Below are positions 46,881 through 54,918 of a stretch of DNA of 58,459 nucleotides, piece after piece (the stretch's first letter is position 1; every line of letters begins with the position of its first letter). The DNA is from Desulfobacterales bacterium. Its GTDB lineage: Bacteria; Desulfobacterota; Desulfobacteria; Desulfobacterales; JADGBH01. The notes under the pieces were generated by a model, which ran no database searches, was not told the origin of the DNA, and saw nothing but the letters and a program-made list of their open reading frames with translations. The stretch spans positions 1-58,459 of the forward strand of contig JADGBH010000023.1 of NCBI GenBank assembly GCA_015231595.1, written 5' to 3'. Position numbers and translations under genes: made by a program.

Positions 46881-47039
46881 CAAGGACAGTCTGAACACGA
46901 TTCATAGGATTATAGGAAAGACAGGATTAGAACGGGGTTTAATAAATTATTTTTTTAAGAGAAAAACAAGCAGGAAACAAGAACAAGAAAAAAGCAAGTA
47001 TGAGGACGTGAAAAAAGAAATGAATTGAATTATAATAAA
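46881..47039 (+). repeat. Conserved segment after VR1 (possible IMH region)
   Basis: About 160 bases following the target's ancestral stop are almost identical to 56006-56164 (for example GCAAGGACAGTCTGAACACG just after the stop). They have no open frame of note. In DGRs the initiation-of-mutagenic-homing sequence lies at the 3' end of the VR, so the VR-proximal part is a candidate; its conservation may also simply reflect recent duplication. Confidence 0.5.
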
Positions 47040-47120
47040 TGACGTATCATTACTGTTTTTTTATGGTATGATTTTGTCTAAGGCTATAATTTTAGCCTTA
47101 GACAACGGAATTAAATGTCA
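47040..47120 (+). repeat. 80-bp TGAC/GTCA element, copy after VR1
   Basis: The ends are TGACGTATCATT and AATTAAATGTCA, around a core palindrome TCTAAGGCTA/TAGCCTTAGA. It is 81 bp because of one extra T. A GC hairpin (GCGCGCGACTCC/GGAGCGCGC) follows at about 47130-47157; both are shared with the segment after VR2. Confidence 0.75.
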
Positions 47121-47193
47121 GTTTTTTTTGCGCGCGACTCCGCTTGCAGGAGCGCGCAAAGGGTTGTTCAGTTTTCTGTTAAGCCTTGTTTTT

Positions 47194-47248
47194 AAAGGAT
47201 TTATCAATCACCCCTCCCCTTGCGGGAGGGGTGATTGATAAATCTTTT
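47194..47248. repeat. 25-bp-stem palindrome (family C)
   Basis: Near-perfect inverted repeat: the left arm 47194-47218 contains TCAATCACCCCTCCC, the right arm 47224-47248 contains GGGAGGGGTGATTGA, and the loop is 5 bases. The same CACCCCTCCCCTTGCGGGA core occurs at about 44063 and 56867. Here it sits just before the RT remnant, where a DGR template repeat might be expected. Confidence 0.75.
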
Positions 47249-47264
47249 AAAAACATCGAGTATT

Positions 47265-47592
47265 ATGAAACGTCTAAATAATTTATATGATCAAAACATG
47301 GACGATTTTATTCTTTTTGACGATCAAAAATCCGCCCTTAAAAATTATCTATCATTGATGAAATCTTTTTTAAGGGAAAAATTAGAACTTGATTTAAAAG
47401 AAAATATTCAGTTAAATAAAACAAAAAAAAGACATTCCCTTTCTTGGATTTCGTGTTTTTCCGAATTGTATTAAGCTTTTGCCAAGAAGCAAAAAGCGGT
47501 TTGTAGAAAAATTTAGGAGATATGAAGGCTATTACTTATCTTCGCTTAATTTAAAAAATAGGAGGTTTAAAATATGGAAACAACCGCATTGA
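47265..47592 (+). pseudogene. DGR reverse transcriptase remnant 1 (internal deletion, frameshift)
   Basis: It starts MKRLNNLYDQ, matching the N-terminus of remnant 2 (MKRLNNLYEQ), then jumps straight to NMDDFILFDDQKS, the region of the catalytic (Y)xDD motif. It continues with KENIQLNKTKK; a slip in an A-run near 47425 shifts frame. The next frame carries IPFLGFRVFPNCIKLL and KRFVEKFRRYEGYYLSSLN, the conserved C-terminal part of DGR-type RTs. The fingers and most of the palm are missing, so it cannot be active. The following nuclease gene begins inside its 3' end. Confidence 0.85.
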
Positions 47593-48236
47593 CCAAACAA
47601 GATATTATAGATTTCATTATGCTTCAATCAAAGGAATTTCTTGATTTGCTGAAACAAGAAAGATTAGAAAGAGAAAAAAGTCGCAAAGAATTTGAAGAAA
47701 AATTAGAAAAGGAAAGATTAGAAAGGGAAAAAGAAAATGAAAAGAGGGAAAGAGAAAATGAAAGGAGGATTAAAGCTTTAGATAAAGCCATATCAGACGT
47801 ATCAGGCACATTAGGAAGATTTGTTGAAGGTATGGTAAGACCAAGAATAGTTAAATTATTTCAAAGAAAAGGAATAGCTATAAGAGCTTTATTTAATAAT
47901 GTTTGTGGGTATAAAGCTAATGATGAAAAAGATTATGAAATTGATATGTTTTTAACTAATGATAAATATGCAATAGCAGTGGAAGTAAAAACAACTCTTG
48001 GAGTAAAAGAAGTCAATGAGCATTTAGAAAGATTGAAGAGAATACAAAAAAATTCTCCGAAACCATTTAGACTAACAGATATGATTCTTCTTGGAGCAGT
48101 AGTAGGAATGAGTGTCCACGAAGATGCAGATAAATATGCTTATCGAAAAGGTTTATATGTACTTAAACAAAAAGGCAATATAGTTACAATAGTTAATGAT
48201 AATAAATTTGTAGCAAAAGAATGGATAATTCATTAA
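47574..48236 (+). CDS. Coiled-coil PD-(D/E)XK nuclease-like protein
   Basis: 220 residues. The first ~75 are highly charged and helical (REKSRKEFEEKLEKERLE and similar repeats), a coiled coil. The C-terminal domain (about 80-215) has EIDMFLTNDKYAIAVEVKTT, giving the Asp and Glu-x-Lys of the PD-(D/E)XK fold. It resembles DUF3782-type proteins, common in many copies in genomes rich in mobile DNA. Function is not established; nucleic-acid binding or cleavage is inferred. AGGAGG 8 bases upstream lies inside the RT remnant. Confidence 0.75.
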   Translation: METTALTKQDIIDFIMLQSKEFLDLLKQERLEREKSRKEFEEKLEKERLEREKENEKRERENERRIKALDKAISDVSGTLGRFVEGMVRPRIVKLFQRKGIAIRALFNNVCGYKANDEKDYEIDMFLTNDKYAIAVEVKTTLGVKEVNEHLERLKRIQKNSPKPFRLTDMILLGAVVGMSVHEDADKYAYRKGLYVLKQKGNIVTIVNDNKFVAKEWIIH

Positions 48237-48346
48237 AGCAAAAATAAAAAATATAAATCAACACATATTTATTGATAAGTTTATCATTAATTTTAATAGT
48301 TGTTTGAGGCTAAAGCAAGGTATCCGCTTGATAAGGAATAAAAACA

Positions 48347-49237
48347 ATGAAAAAAAATAGATGGATTGTAGTTCTCATTTTAGGAATTTTACTTGGCGCA
48401 TGTGATTCAGGTATGCTTCCAGAGTATATGATTGATAACCCCAGAATTCTTGCTCTTAAAATAGAAAATCCAGAGGTTTTAGTCGGAGAAACTATGAAAA
48501 TGAAATTACTACTTGGAGGCAAAACTATAGATCAAAATATGGTTACTCCTGTAAGATGGCTTTCTGATCCTACTTCTGAAAATAATTTTGGTATATCCAT
48601 ACCCTATAACAATGAATTTATATTTGACTCAAGCTATTGGGCAATGATTCCTCAAGATGCGTTTCCTGCTTCATATTCTTCAGACGGCTGGTTTGATTTT
48701 CCAATATATGCAACAATCGGCATTGACGGTAAAAAAATATCTGCAGAAAAAATGCTTAGAGTTACTGTAAATCCGATATATAAAAATCCAGAAATAAAAG
48801 GCGTTGAAATTAGGTATAGCAAGGATAATCAAATAATTTCGGAGAATATTTCGGAAAATGGACAAGTTGTATCTTTTTCAAATGATTTTTATCCTGAAAG
48901 CATTGGGTTAGTAGCTGTTGTAAATGATTTGGATGCGAGCGATAAAAATAAACTGATTTATAGATGGAAAGTATCCTTATCAAAAAATAGTGAGTCAAGG
49001 CTTTATATTGACGATAGCAAATCCTCTGCTCGTGAGCTTGTAGGAACGGATAAGGCTGATGAAAATAAAGATAAAGTGTTATTTTCATTAAAAGGCGAAA
49101 ATAAAAATAAAGAAATTCAGCACGGGATATATGATATTTATTTAATTGTGAAGGATAAAGCTATAGATTCTAAAAGCAGGAAAGACGATAGGATGGGCAT
49201 AAACTTTTTTTATTTTACATTAAATATTAATCATTAA
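48347..49237 (+). CDS. Lipoprotein of unknown function
   Basis: 296 residues with a lipoprotein signal peptide and lipobox LGAC (Cys19). The mature protein looks like two or three beta-sandwich (Ig-like) repeats: IENPEVLVGETMKMKLLLGG, a central domain, and VVNDLDASDKNKLIYRWKV, which resembles PKD/Ig-type folds. I recognise no family. It probably faces the periplasm or cell surface. AAGGAA precedes the ATG. It lies 16 bases before the response regulator gene, so the two may be cotranscribed. Confidence 0.7.
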   Translation: MKKNRWIVVLILGILLGACDSGMLPEYMIDNPRILALKIENPEVLVGETMKMKLLLGGKTIDQNMVTPVRWLSDPTSENNFGISIPYNNEFIFDSSYWAMIPQDAFPASYSSDGWFDFPIYATIGIDGKKISAEKMLRVTVNPIYKNPEIKGVEIRYSKDNQIISENISENGQVVSFSNDFYPESIGLVAVVNDLDASDKNKLIYRWKVSLSKNSESRLYIDDSKSSARELVGTDKADENKDKVLFSLKGENKNKEIQHGIYDIYLIVKDKAIDSKSRKDDRMGINFFYFTLNINH

Positions 49238-49253
49238 GTCTGGTGGATATTTA

Positions 49254-49946
49254 ATGCATATTCTTGTTGTAGAAGATGATTATAATATAAGATGCGGTCT
49301 TGTTGATACTTTAGAAAGTGAAGGATATGTTGTTTCGTCAGCGATTGACGGTAATGACGCTTTAAAGCAATTTAATGAAAAAGATATAGACCTGTTGCTT
49401 TTAGATATTATGATGCCTGGTAAAAGCGGTTTTGATGTTTGTAAAACAATAAGATCTGTAAATGAAGATATTCCGATTATAATGCTAACAGCCAAAGGAG
49501 AAGAAATAGATAAAGTTCTGGGGTTGACGCTTGGAGCAGATGACTATATTACTAAACCTTTTGGCATTCGTGAGCTTCTCGCAAGAATTGAAGCTGTAAT
49601 TAGACGAACTTCACGAATACAAAAAACAATAAAAAATAATGATACTGATATTTTTTATTTAGGAGAAGCTGAAATAAATCCAAGAGAGTATAAAATTAAA
49701 TTAAAAAATAAAGAATTTGATATTTCATCAAAAGAGCTTAAAATTTTGTCTTTATTTTATTCAAATCCAAATGATGTTTTAACTCGGGATAAATTACTAA
49801 ATGAAGTATGGGGTATAAATTATTTTGGAACAACAAGAACATTAGACCAGCATATAGCTCAACTTAGAAAAAAAATAGAAATTGATCCAGCAAATCCTCA
49901 AATCATATTAACTGTTCATGGGATAGGATATAAATACAAAAAATAA
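49254..49946 (+). CDS. OmpR-family response regulator
   Basis: 230 residues. The receiver domain (1-118) has acidic residues EDD (7-9), phosphoacceptor Asp51 in LLLLDIMMPGKSG, and Lys in MLTAKGEE; the winged-helix DNA-binding domain (about 130-230) has LLNEVWGINYFGTTRTLDQH and HGIGYKYK. It is a transcription factor driven by a sensor kinase. No histidine kinase gene is adjacent, so its partner is elsewhere. Its stop is one base from the next gene's ATG, which suggests an operon with the glycosyltransferase. Confidence 0.93.
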   Translation: MHILVVEDDYNIRCGLVDTLESEGYVVSSAIDGNDALKQFNEKDIDLLLLDIMMPGKSGFDVCKTIRSVNEDIPIIMLTAKGEEIDKVLGLTLGADDYITKPFGIRELLARIEAVIRRTSRIQKTIKNNDTDIFYLGEAEINPREYKIKLKNKEFDISSKELKILSLFYSNPNDVLTRDKLLNEVWGINYFGTTRTLDQHIAQLRKKIEIDPANPQIILTVHGIGYKYKK

Positions 49947-49947
49947 A

Positions 49948-51957
49948 ATGAATTCACACGAAAAAATAAAATCTGTTATGGGATTTTGGCAGGAAGGTCA
50001 ATATAACAAGGCTTTAAACCTTTGTAAAGAAATTCTTAAATTTGAACCGAACAACCTTTCTTATATAAATCTTTCACAAACTATAATGGCTCAAATCGGT
50101 AAAATCGCTAATAATTTATACGATAAAGGCCGCTTTGATGAAGCTGTATTACACTATAAAATAATACTTTCTTTTGATTATGCCAATATTCCAGCTCTTT
50201 TTAATATTGGCAATGCCTATTATTTTAAAAATCAATTTAATAATGCTATATCATCATACAATGCTATTTTATCAATTGAACCAAATAACTCTTTAGTATT
50301 ATTTAATATGGGGAATGTTTTTTATTCCATTGGAAAATTAAATGAAGCGCTATTGTACTACCAGAAAACAATAAGGATTATGCCCAATAATGATGATGCT
50401 TACAATAACATAGGAATTATATGGAAGGATCAAGGAAAATTTGACGAAGCAATTTATTTTTTTAAAAAGGCTTTAAGCGTTAATCCTAATAATTTTAAAG
50501 CTTATAATAATATGGGAAGCACTTATGAAGGTGAAGGAAAAAACGAGGAAGCAGTTTTATGTTATCAACAATCCATTGAAATAAAATCGGATTTTGGTAT
50601 TGAAGTTCGGATGGCGCTTATGCTCCCTATTGTATCTTCGTCAAAGGAGATGATAGAAAAAGTCAGAAATCAGCTTAACCAAAATCTTGAAATTCTTTAT
50701 AATAAAGGTGAGATTTTAGACGACCCAAATGAACAAGTAGGAACTACTGCTTTTTATCTCGCGTATCATGGTTTAAATGATAAAGATCTCCAAAAAAAAA
50801 TAGCTTTTTTTTATATTAAATCCTGTCCTCATCTTGGATTTTGTAGTTTTAAATCATCCTATAAGAGATCAAATAAAATTAAAATTGGTTTTATATCCCA
50901 GCATTTACACCATTTAAAAGAGCAGACTATAGGAAAATTAAATAGAGGTATTATTGCTAATTTATCTCGTGAAAAATTTTTTGTTACAGTTTTTAAATTT
51001 GATCAAATAGAAAATGAAGTGGCGACATTTATTGACGGCGCAGCCGATAAAGTGGTTATTTTGCCGACTAAATTAAATGAATCAAGAAAAATTATAGCTG
51101 AACAAAATCTTGATATTTTATATTATCTTGATATTGGAATGGATTCTTTAACATATTTTCTTGCTTTTTCAAGACTCGCTCCTGTCCAGTGCGTTACTTG
51201 GGGACATCCTGTAACAACAGGCCTTCCCAATATGGATTATTTTATATCGTCAAAAGACCTTGAAACGCCTTTTTCTCAAGAACATTATACAGAAAAACTC
51301 GTAAAATTAGAAAGATTGTCGGTTTATTATTATTACCCGAAGGTTCCTAAAATTATTCCAAATAGAAAAAAATTTGGAATACCTCACGGATTTAATATTT
51401 ACGCATGTCCCCAATCAATTTTTAAATTTCATCCTGATTTTGATTATATTTTAGGCTCTATATTGGAACAGGATTCAAAAGCTATAATAGTTCTTTTAGA
51501 GGCTTCCCATAAACATATTGAAGAATTAATGATAAATAGATTTTCTAAAACGTTTGCAAAACATATTGATAGAATATTTTTTGTTTCTAAAATGGGGCAT
51601 TCCGATTTTATGGAATTTCTTATGCTGCCAGATGTTCTTCTTGATCCTCCCCATTTTGGAGGTGGAAATACGAGCTATGAATCTTTTGCATGCGGAACTC
51701 CAGTAGTAACATGGCCTGGGCATTTTATGAAAGGAAGAATAACTTATGCCCTTTATAAGAGAATGGGAATTATGGATTGCGTTGCTAATGATTTTGATGC
51801 TTATGTTAGCATTGCTTTAAAACTCGCGAATGATAAACTTTTTCGCGAAGAAGTTTCAGGAAAGATAAAACAAAAAGTTCATATGTTATTTGAAGATATT
51901 GAATCTGTAAAGCAGTTAGAGTTATTTTTTGAAGGCATTATTAAATTACAATTTTAG
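49948..51957 (+). CDS. TPR-GT41 (O-GlcNAc transferase/SPINDLY-like) glycosyltransferase
   Basis: 669 residues. About six TPR units (about 5-215), such as PALFNIGNAYYFKNQFNNAI and DAYNNIGIIWKDQGKFDEAI, precede a GT41 catalytic region (about 300-660). Its signature parts are KIGFISQHLHHLKEQTIGKL, APVQCVTWGHPVTTGLPNMDY, and ALYKRMGIMDCVAND, with LLDPPHFGGGNTSYESFACG near the sugar-nucleotide site. The family transfers GlcNAc or fucose to Ser/Thr of proteins. Bacterial members often glycosylate surface proteins. The acceptor is unknown. Confidence 0.92.
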   Translation: MNSHEKIKSVMGFWQEGQYNKALNLCKEILKFEPNNLSYINLSQTIMAQIGKIANNLYDKGRFDEAVLHYKIILSFDYANIPALFNIGNAYYFKNQFNNAISSYNAILSIEPNNSLVLFNMGNVFYSIGKLNEALLYYQKTIRIMPNNDDAYNNIGIIWKDQGKFDEAIYFFKKALSVNPNNFKAYNNMGSTYEGEGKNEEAVLCYQQSIEIKSDFGIEVRMALMLPIVSSSKEMIEKVRNQLNQNLEILYNKGEILDDPNEQVGTTAFYLAYHGLNDKDLQKKIAFFYIKSCPHLGFCSFKSSYKRSNKIKIGFISQHLHHLKEQTIGKLNRGIIANLSREKFFVTVFKFDQIENEVATFIDGAADKVVILPTKLNESRKIIAEQNLDILYYLDIGMDSLTYFLAFSRLAPVQCVTWGHPVTTGLPNMDYFISSKDLETPFSQEHYTEKLVKLERLSVYYYYPKVPKIIPNRKKFGIPHGFNIYACPQSIFKFHPDFDYILGSILEQDSKAIIVLLEASHKHIEELMINRFSKTFAKHIDRIFFVSKMGHSDFMEFLMLPDVLLDPPHFGGGNTSYESFACGTPVVTWPGHFMKGRITYALYKRMGIMDCVANDFDAYVSIALKLANDKLFREEVSGKIKQKVHMLFEDIESVKQLELFFEGIIKLQF

Positions 51958-51966
51958 TGTTTTTTT

Positions 51967-51993
51967 GTAGGGGAGCCAGTCGCTCGCCCCTAC
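51967..51993. repeat. Palindromic repeat family B, diverged single hairpin
   Basis: GTAGGGGAGCCAGT and its near complement ending GCCCCTAC form a 27-base hairpin 9 bases after the glycosyltransferase stop and 14 before the convergent Rpn gene end. It may serve as a two-way terminator. Confidence 0.5.
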
Positions 51994-52006
51994 AAAAAGT
52001 GGTGCG

Positions 52007-52921
52007 TCATTTGATTTCTATATTTTGCTTGAGCTGTATTAATTTTTGTTGAAGAGGTTTAGCGAAATTTTTAAATTGATCAAGAGATAAAATACCCTGT
52101 TGATAAAGATTTTCTAATAGATTTATTTGTCCTTGAACTTCGCCTTTTGCTTCGCCTTTTGCTTCGCCTTTTGCTTCACCTTTTGCTTCGCCTATAGCGA
52201 GTCCTTGGTTATAAATATGTTCGCTGATAGTAGTTTCGATTAATTCCATATTAACCTCCTTTTTTATGCGGTTAACGGTTTCTTGAGATAAATTACTGTA
52301 AATTTCTGCCCATCGGTTGACGAGCAATAATTGATCATCATTTAATACGTTTCTTTTTTTAGCCGCAGTTTGATAGATTTCATATAGTAATGATTCACGA
52401 TTAATATTTCTATCGTTTGCTTTGAGAGCTAATAATTTGCATAGCATAGAGTCTTGTTTAATTAAATCGTCGCTTTTTTCCGATTTAATTTTAATAATAT
52501 CAAAATGAAAGATTTGTTTTTGAGTGTTACTGGTAAACGCATACCAAAAGGTATTGGGGATATTTTTTTGCCAAATAGCCTCGTCAGTATAGATAACAAT
52601 ACTCCAAACAGGTTTTTTCTTTAATAGCCAGCAATAACATAAATATTCAAAAACACGTTCGGAAATATTTTCGCGTTTGCTTTGATGTTCGATTTGAATG
52701 ATAACATCCTGCCAAATTGAATTAATTTCAACTTGCATAATTAAAAACAAATCGCCTTTTAGGCTTTCTTTTAATGCTTCATATTTTTTTATAAATTCTT
52801 TGTCGATAAAAGTATAATTGCCGATTTGAATTTCGGGAAAATAATGAGCAAAAAATTCTTTAGTAAATGCACTAATTAACCATTTAATCAGCGCATCATG
52901 AGTTTTAGGGTTTTTTTCCAT
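52007..52921 (-). CDS. Rpn-family recombination-promoting nuclease/putative transposase
   Basis: About 304 residues from ATG 52921, which has GGAGG 9 bases upstream; the frame back to 52948 is rejected. The N-terminal PD-(D/E)XK-type domain shows THDALIKWLISAFTKEFF, IQIGNYTFIDKEF, GDLFLIMQVEIN and IIQIEHQSKREN, the acidic residues and Glu-x-x-x-Gln-like motif of the Rpn/DUF4351 group. These proteins promote recombination and occur in many copies. The C-terminus has a four-residue GEAK repeat encoded by a 12-base tandem repeat. The gene is convergent with the glycosyltransferase. Confidence 0.85.
   Translation of the reverse strand: MEKNPKTHDALIKWLISAFTKEFFAHYFPEIQIGNYTFIDKEFIKKYEALKESLKGDLFLIMQVEINSIWQDVIIQIEHQSKRENISERVFEYLCYCWLLKKKPVWSIVIYTDEAIWQKNIPNTFWYAFTSNTQKQIFHFDIIKIKSEKSDDLIKQDSMLCKLLALKANDRNINRESLLYEIYQTAAKKRNVLNDDQLLLVNRWAEIYSNLSQETVNRIKKEVNMELIETTISEHIYNQGLAIGEAKGEAKGEAKGEAKGEVQGQINLLENLYQQGILSLDQFKNFAKPLQQKLIQLKQNIEIK
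52139..52192 (-). repeat. 12-bp tandem repeat encoding GEAK units
   Basis: More than four copies of a 12-base unit (TTCGCCTTTTGC on the plus strand, one unit with CACC) encode a run of Gly-Glu-Ala-Lys in the Rpn-family protein. Unit length is a multiple of three, so copy-number change keeps the frame. Confidence 0.85.
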
Positions 52922-53115
52922 AATGTTAACCTCCATTTGTGTGGGCATTAAAAGAATATTAATGCATCAAATATGTAAAATCAATAGCAACATTTGCTTG
53001 TAGAAATCCTTTTTATTTTAATGTAAAGAATAATAATTTACTTTTTAGAAAAGCTATATTAATTAATAAATGCAATCAAGTCTAAAAAATTTCAAAAGTA
53101 AAGGTGATAAAACTT

Positions 53116-54918
53116 ATGATTAATGAACATCAATTGAAATCTGGAGATGTTTTAGGCGGTCAGTATGAAATTATCGAAGAAATAGGCAGGGGCGGCATGG
53201 GAGCTGTATATAAAGCCCATGACAGAATTGGAAAAATTAAAGTAGCAATAAAAATAGTTCCAAAGGAAATTTCCCAAAGTAATCAAATAGGTGATATTCA
53301 AGAAAACTTTAGATTAATTGAAAAGCTGAATCATCCAAACATAGCTTCAGTAAAATCTCTTGGGCATGACACTAAATGTGGCTATTTTATTGTTATGGAA
53401 TTTGTAGATGGTATAAGTCTTAAAAAATACCGTCAAGCACAGACAAACAGAGTTCTTCCTTTAGATGAAGCTGAGCGTGTAATAAAGCAAGTTGCTTGCG
53501 GCATAGATTATGCCCATTCAGAAGGAATTATTCACAGAGATTTAAAGCCCGAAAATATAATTGTAACTCCAGACAGTAAAGTCAAAATAATTGATTTTGG
53601 CATAGCAATGGAAATTAAAAGCACTTACACAAGGCTTACAAGCGTTCGTCTTGATTTAAGCGGAACCTGGCCTTATATGTCTCCAGAACAATGGGAAGGT
53701 GAAAGGCAGGATAAAAAAACAGATATTTATTCTTTAGGTGTAGTTTTTTATGAAATGGTAAAAGGATATTGTCCTTTTGAAAATCCTGACCCAATAATTT
53801 TAGGAAATATAGTTAAAACTAAACAGCCGAATGTTGATGGTTTTTCAAAAGATAAAAAACGTGCTCTTCAAAAAATCCTTGAGAAGAATAAAAACAAGCG
53901 ATTTGATTCTGCTATGGATTTTTACGAGGCTTTAGTTCGAGATGAAAAGAAAAAAAGCCTTGCTGCAAAAATTATAGCGAGCGTTGTTTTTATTCTGATT
54001 GCAGCTGTAATGGTTGGAGTTTATATAAATGGACAAAGCAGCAGAAAGGCTAAAAATCTTGTCTCAGCATGTGATGAAATTGCAAGTCAATTGATTGAAT
54101 CCTATTCTGGCAAAGATAAAATAAAAATAGCGATTCTTCATTTTAAAGGTGAATCAGGAAAAAAGCCTTTAGCTGAATTGTTTCAAACAAAGCTCGAAAC
54201 TAATAAAATGATGTGCAAATCCTTTTCTCCTGTTGAGCGTCAGCAATTAGAAAAAGTTTTTAGGGAGCTTGTAACTGATTACCATTTTTTATCTGATGAT
54301 GAGATAATTAAAGCTTTTAAAGGTAAAACAAATGGTGATGATGTTGCTGACGGAGTTCTTCTTGGAGATATTAAAGACATTGGAGGCATGATTTCAGTAA
54401 CAGCGAGAATCGTTAGGGTAACAGATAAGATTGGAATTGCAAGGGCGAGCGTTGATATTGAAAAAGATAAAATAGACGAAAGAATGCTTGCATATTTAAA
54501 GGATGGTTTTAAACAACCTGTTGTTACTGTTTTAGGATCAGACATCCCATCAGAAGAATATGGCAGGTTGCATGTAGAAACCGTTCCTAAAGAGGCAGAT
54601 GTTTTTGTTGATGGTCAATTAAAAGGTAAAACCAATGTTACATTAGAAGAACTTCCAAAAGGAAAGAGAAAGATTTTAATCTTAAAGGAAGGTTATGAAC
54701 AGTGGCAAGGAGAAATAGAGATAGGAGCAGGTAAAACAGCGGAAATACGGCATACTTTTAGTAGTTTATATGCTGATATTGATATTAAAAGCAGTGTAAA
54801 AGGTGCAGATATCTATGTAGATGGCTCAAAAAAAGGTGAAACCCCAATTACACTTTCTGTAAAAAAAGGAAATGTAACCATTGATTTGAAAAAAAGAATG
54901 TTACAAGTCCATGAGTAA
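53116..54918 (+). CDS. Transmembrane receptor Ser/Thr kinase with PEGA domains (DGR target, part 1)
   Basis: 600 residues from ATG 53116 (AAAGGTG upstream). An intact Hanks kinase (about 18-270) has P-loop GRGGMG (24-29), VAIK Lys46, HRDLKPEN (140-147), DFG (160-162) and SGTWPYMSPEQW. One membrane helix (about 284-303) follows, then a CsgG/FlgO-like domain (about 310-470; SACDEIASQLIES, DGVLLGDIKDIGGMIS) and two PEGA domains (about 475-590). The kinase is cytoplasmic and the rest lies outside the inner membrane. The frame ends MLQVHE because of one extra base in a 7-A run (54889-54895). Copy 1 reads straight through, so this and the FGE frame are one broken or phase-variable gene. Confidence 0.9.
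   Translation: MINEHQLKSGDVLGGQYEIIEEIGRGGMGAVYKAHDRIGKIKVAIKIVPKEISQSNQIGDIQENFRLIEKLNHPNIASVKSLGHDTKCGYFIVMEFVDGISLKKYRQAQTNRVLPLDEAERVIKQVACGIDYAHSEGIIHRDLKPENIIVTPDSKVKIIDFGIAMEIKSTYTRLTSVRLDLSGTWPYMSPEQWEGERQDKKTDIYSLGVVFYEMVKGYCPFENPDPIILGNIVKTKQPNVDGFSKDKKRALQKILEKNKNKRFDSAMDFYEALVRDEKKKSLAAKIIASVVFILIAAVMVGVYINGQSSRKAKNLVSACDEIASQLIESYSGKDKIKIAILHFKGESGKKPLAELFQTKLETNKMMCKSFSPVERQQLEKVFRELVTDYHFLSDDEIIKAFKGKTNGDDVADGVLLGDIKDIGGMISVTARIVRVTDKIGIARASVDIEKDKIDERMLAYLKDGFKQPVVTVLGSDIPSEEYGRLHVETVPKEADVFVDGQLKGKTNVTLEELPKGKRKILILKEGYEQWQGEIEIGAGKTAEIRHTFSSLYADIDIKSSVKGADIYVDGSKKGETPITLSVKKGNVTIDLKKRMLQVHE
54889..54895 (+). other. A7 run carrying a +1 insertion relative to copy 1
   Basis: The sequence here is TTTG followed by seven A, where copy 1 has TTT followed by seven A (one base fewer). 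The extra base puts the kinase and FGE parts in different frames. An A7 run can slip during replication or transcription, so this could be a switch, a pseudogene mutation or a sequencing error. Confidence 0.7.

Noticed and set aside
52139..52192. Short regular repeats that might suggest a CRISPR array
   Set aside because: The unit is 12 bases with no spacers and encodes GEAK within a recognisable protein.
53116..54918. The kinase as a T6SS threonine-phosphorylation regulator (PpkA-like)
   Set aside because: It lies over 20 kb from the T6SS operon, has no partner phosphatase or FHA protein, and is fused to PEGA/FGE domains with a DGR variable region.
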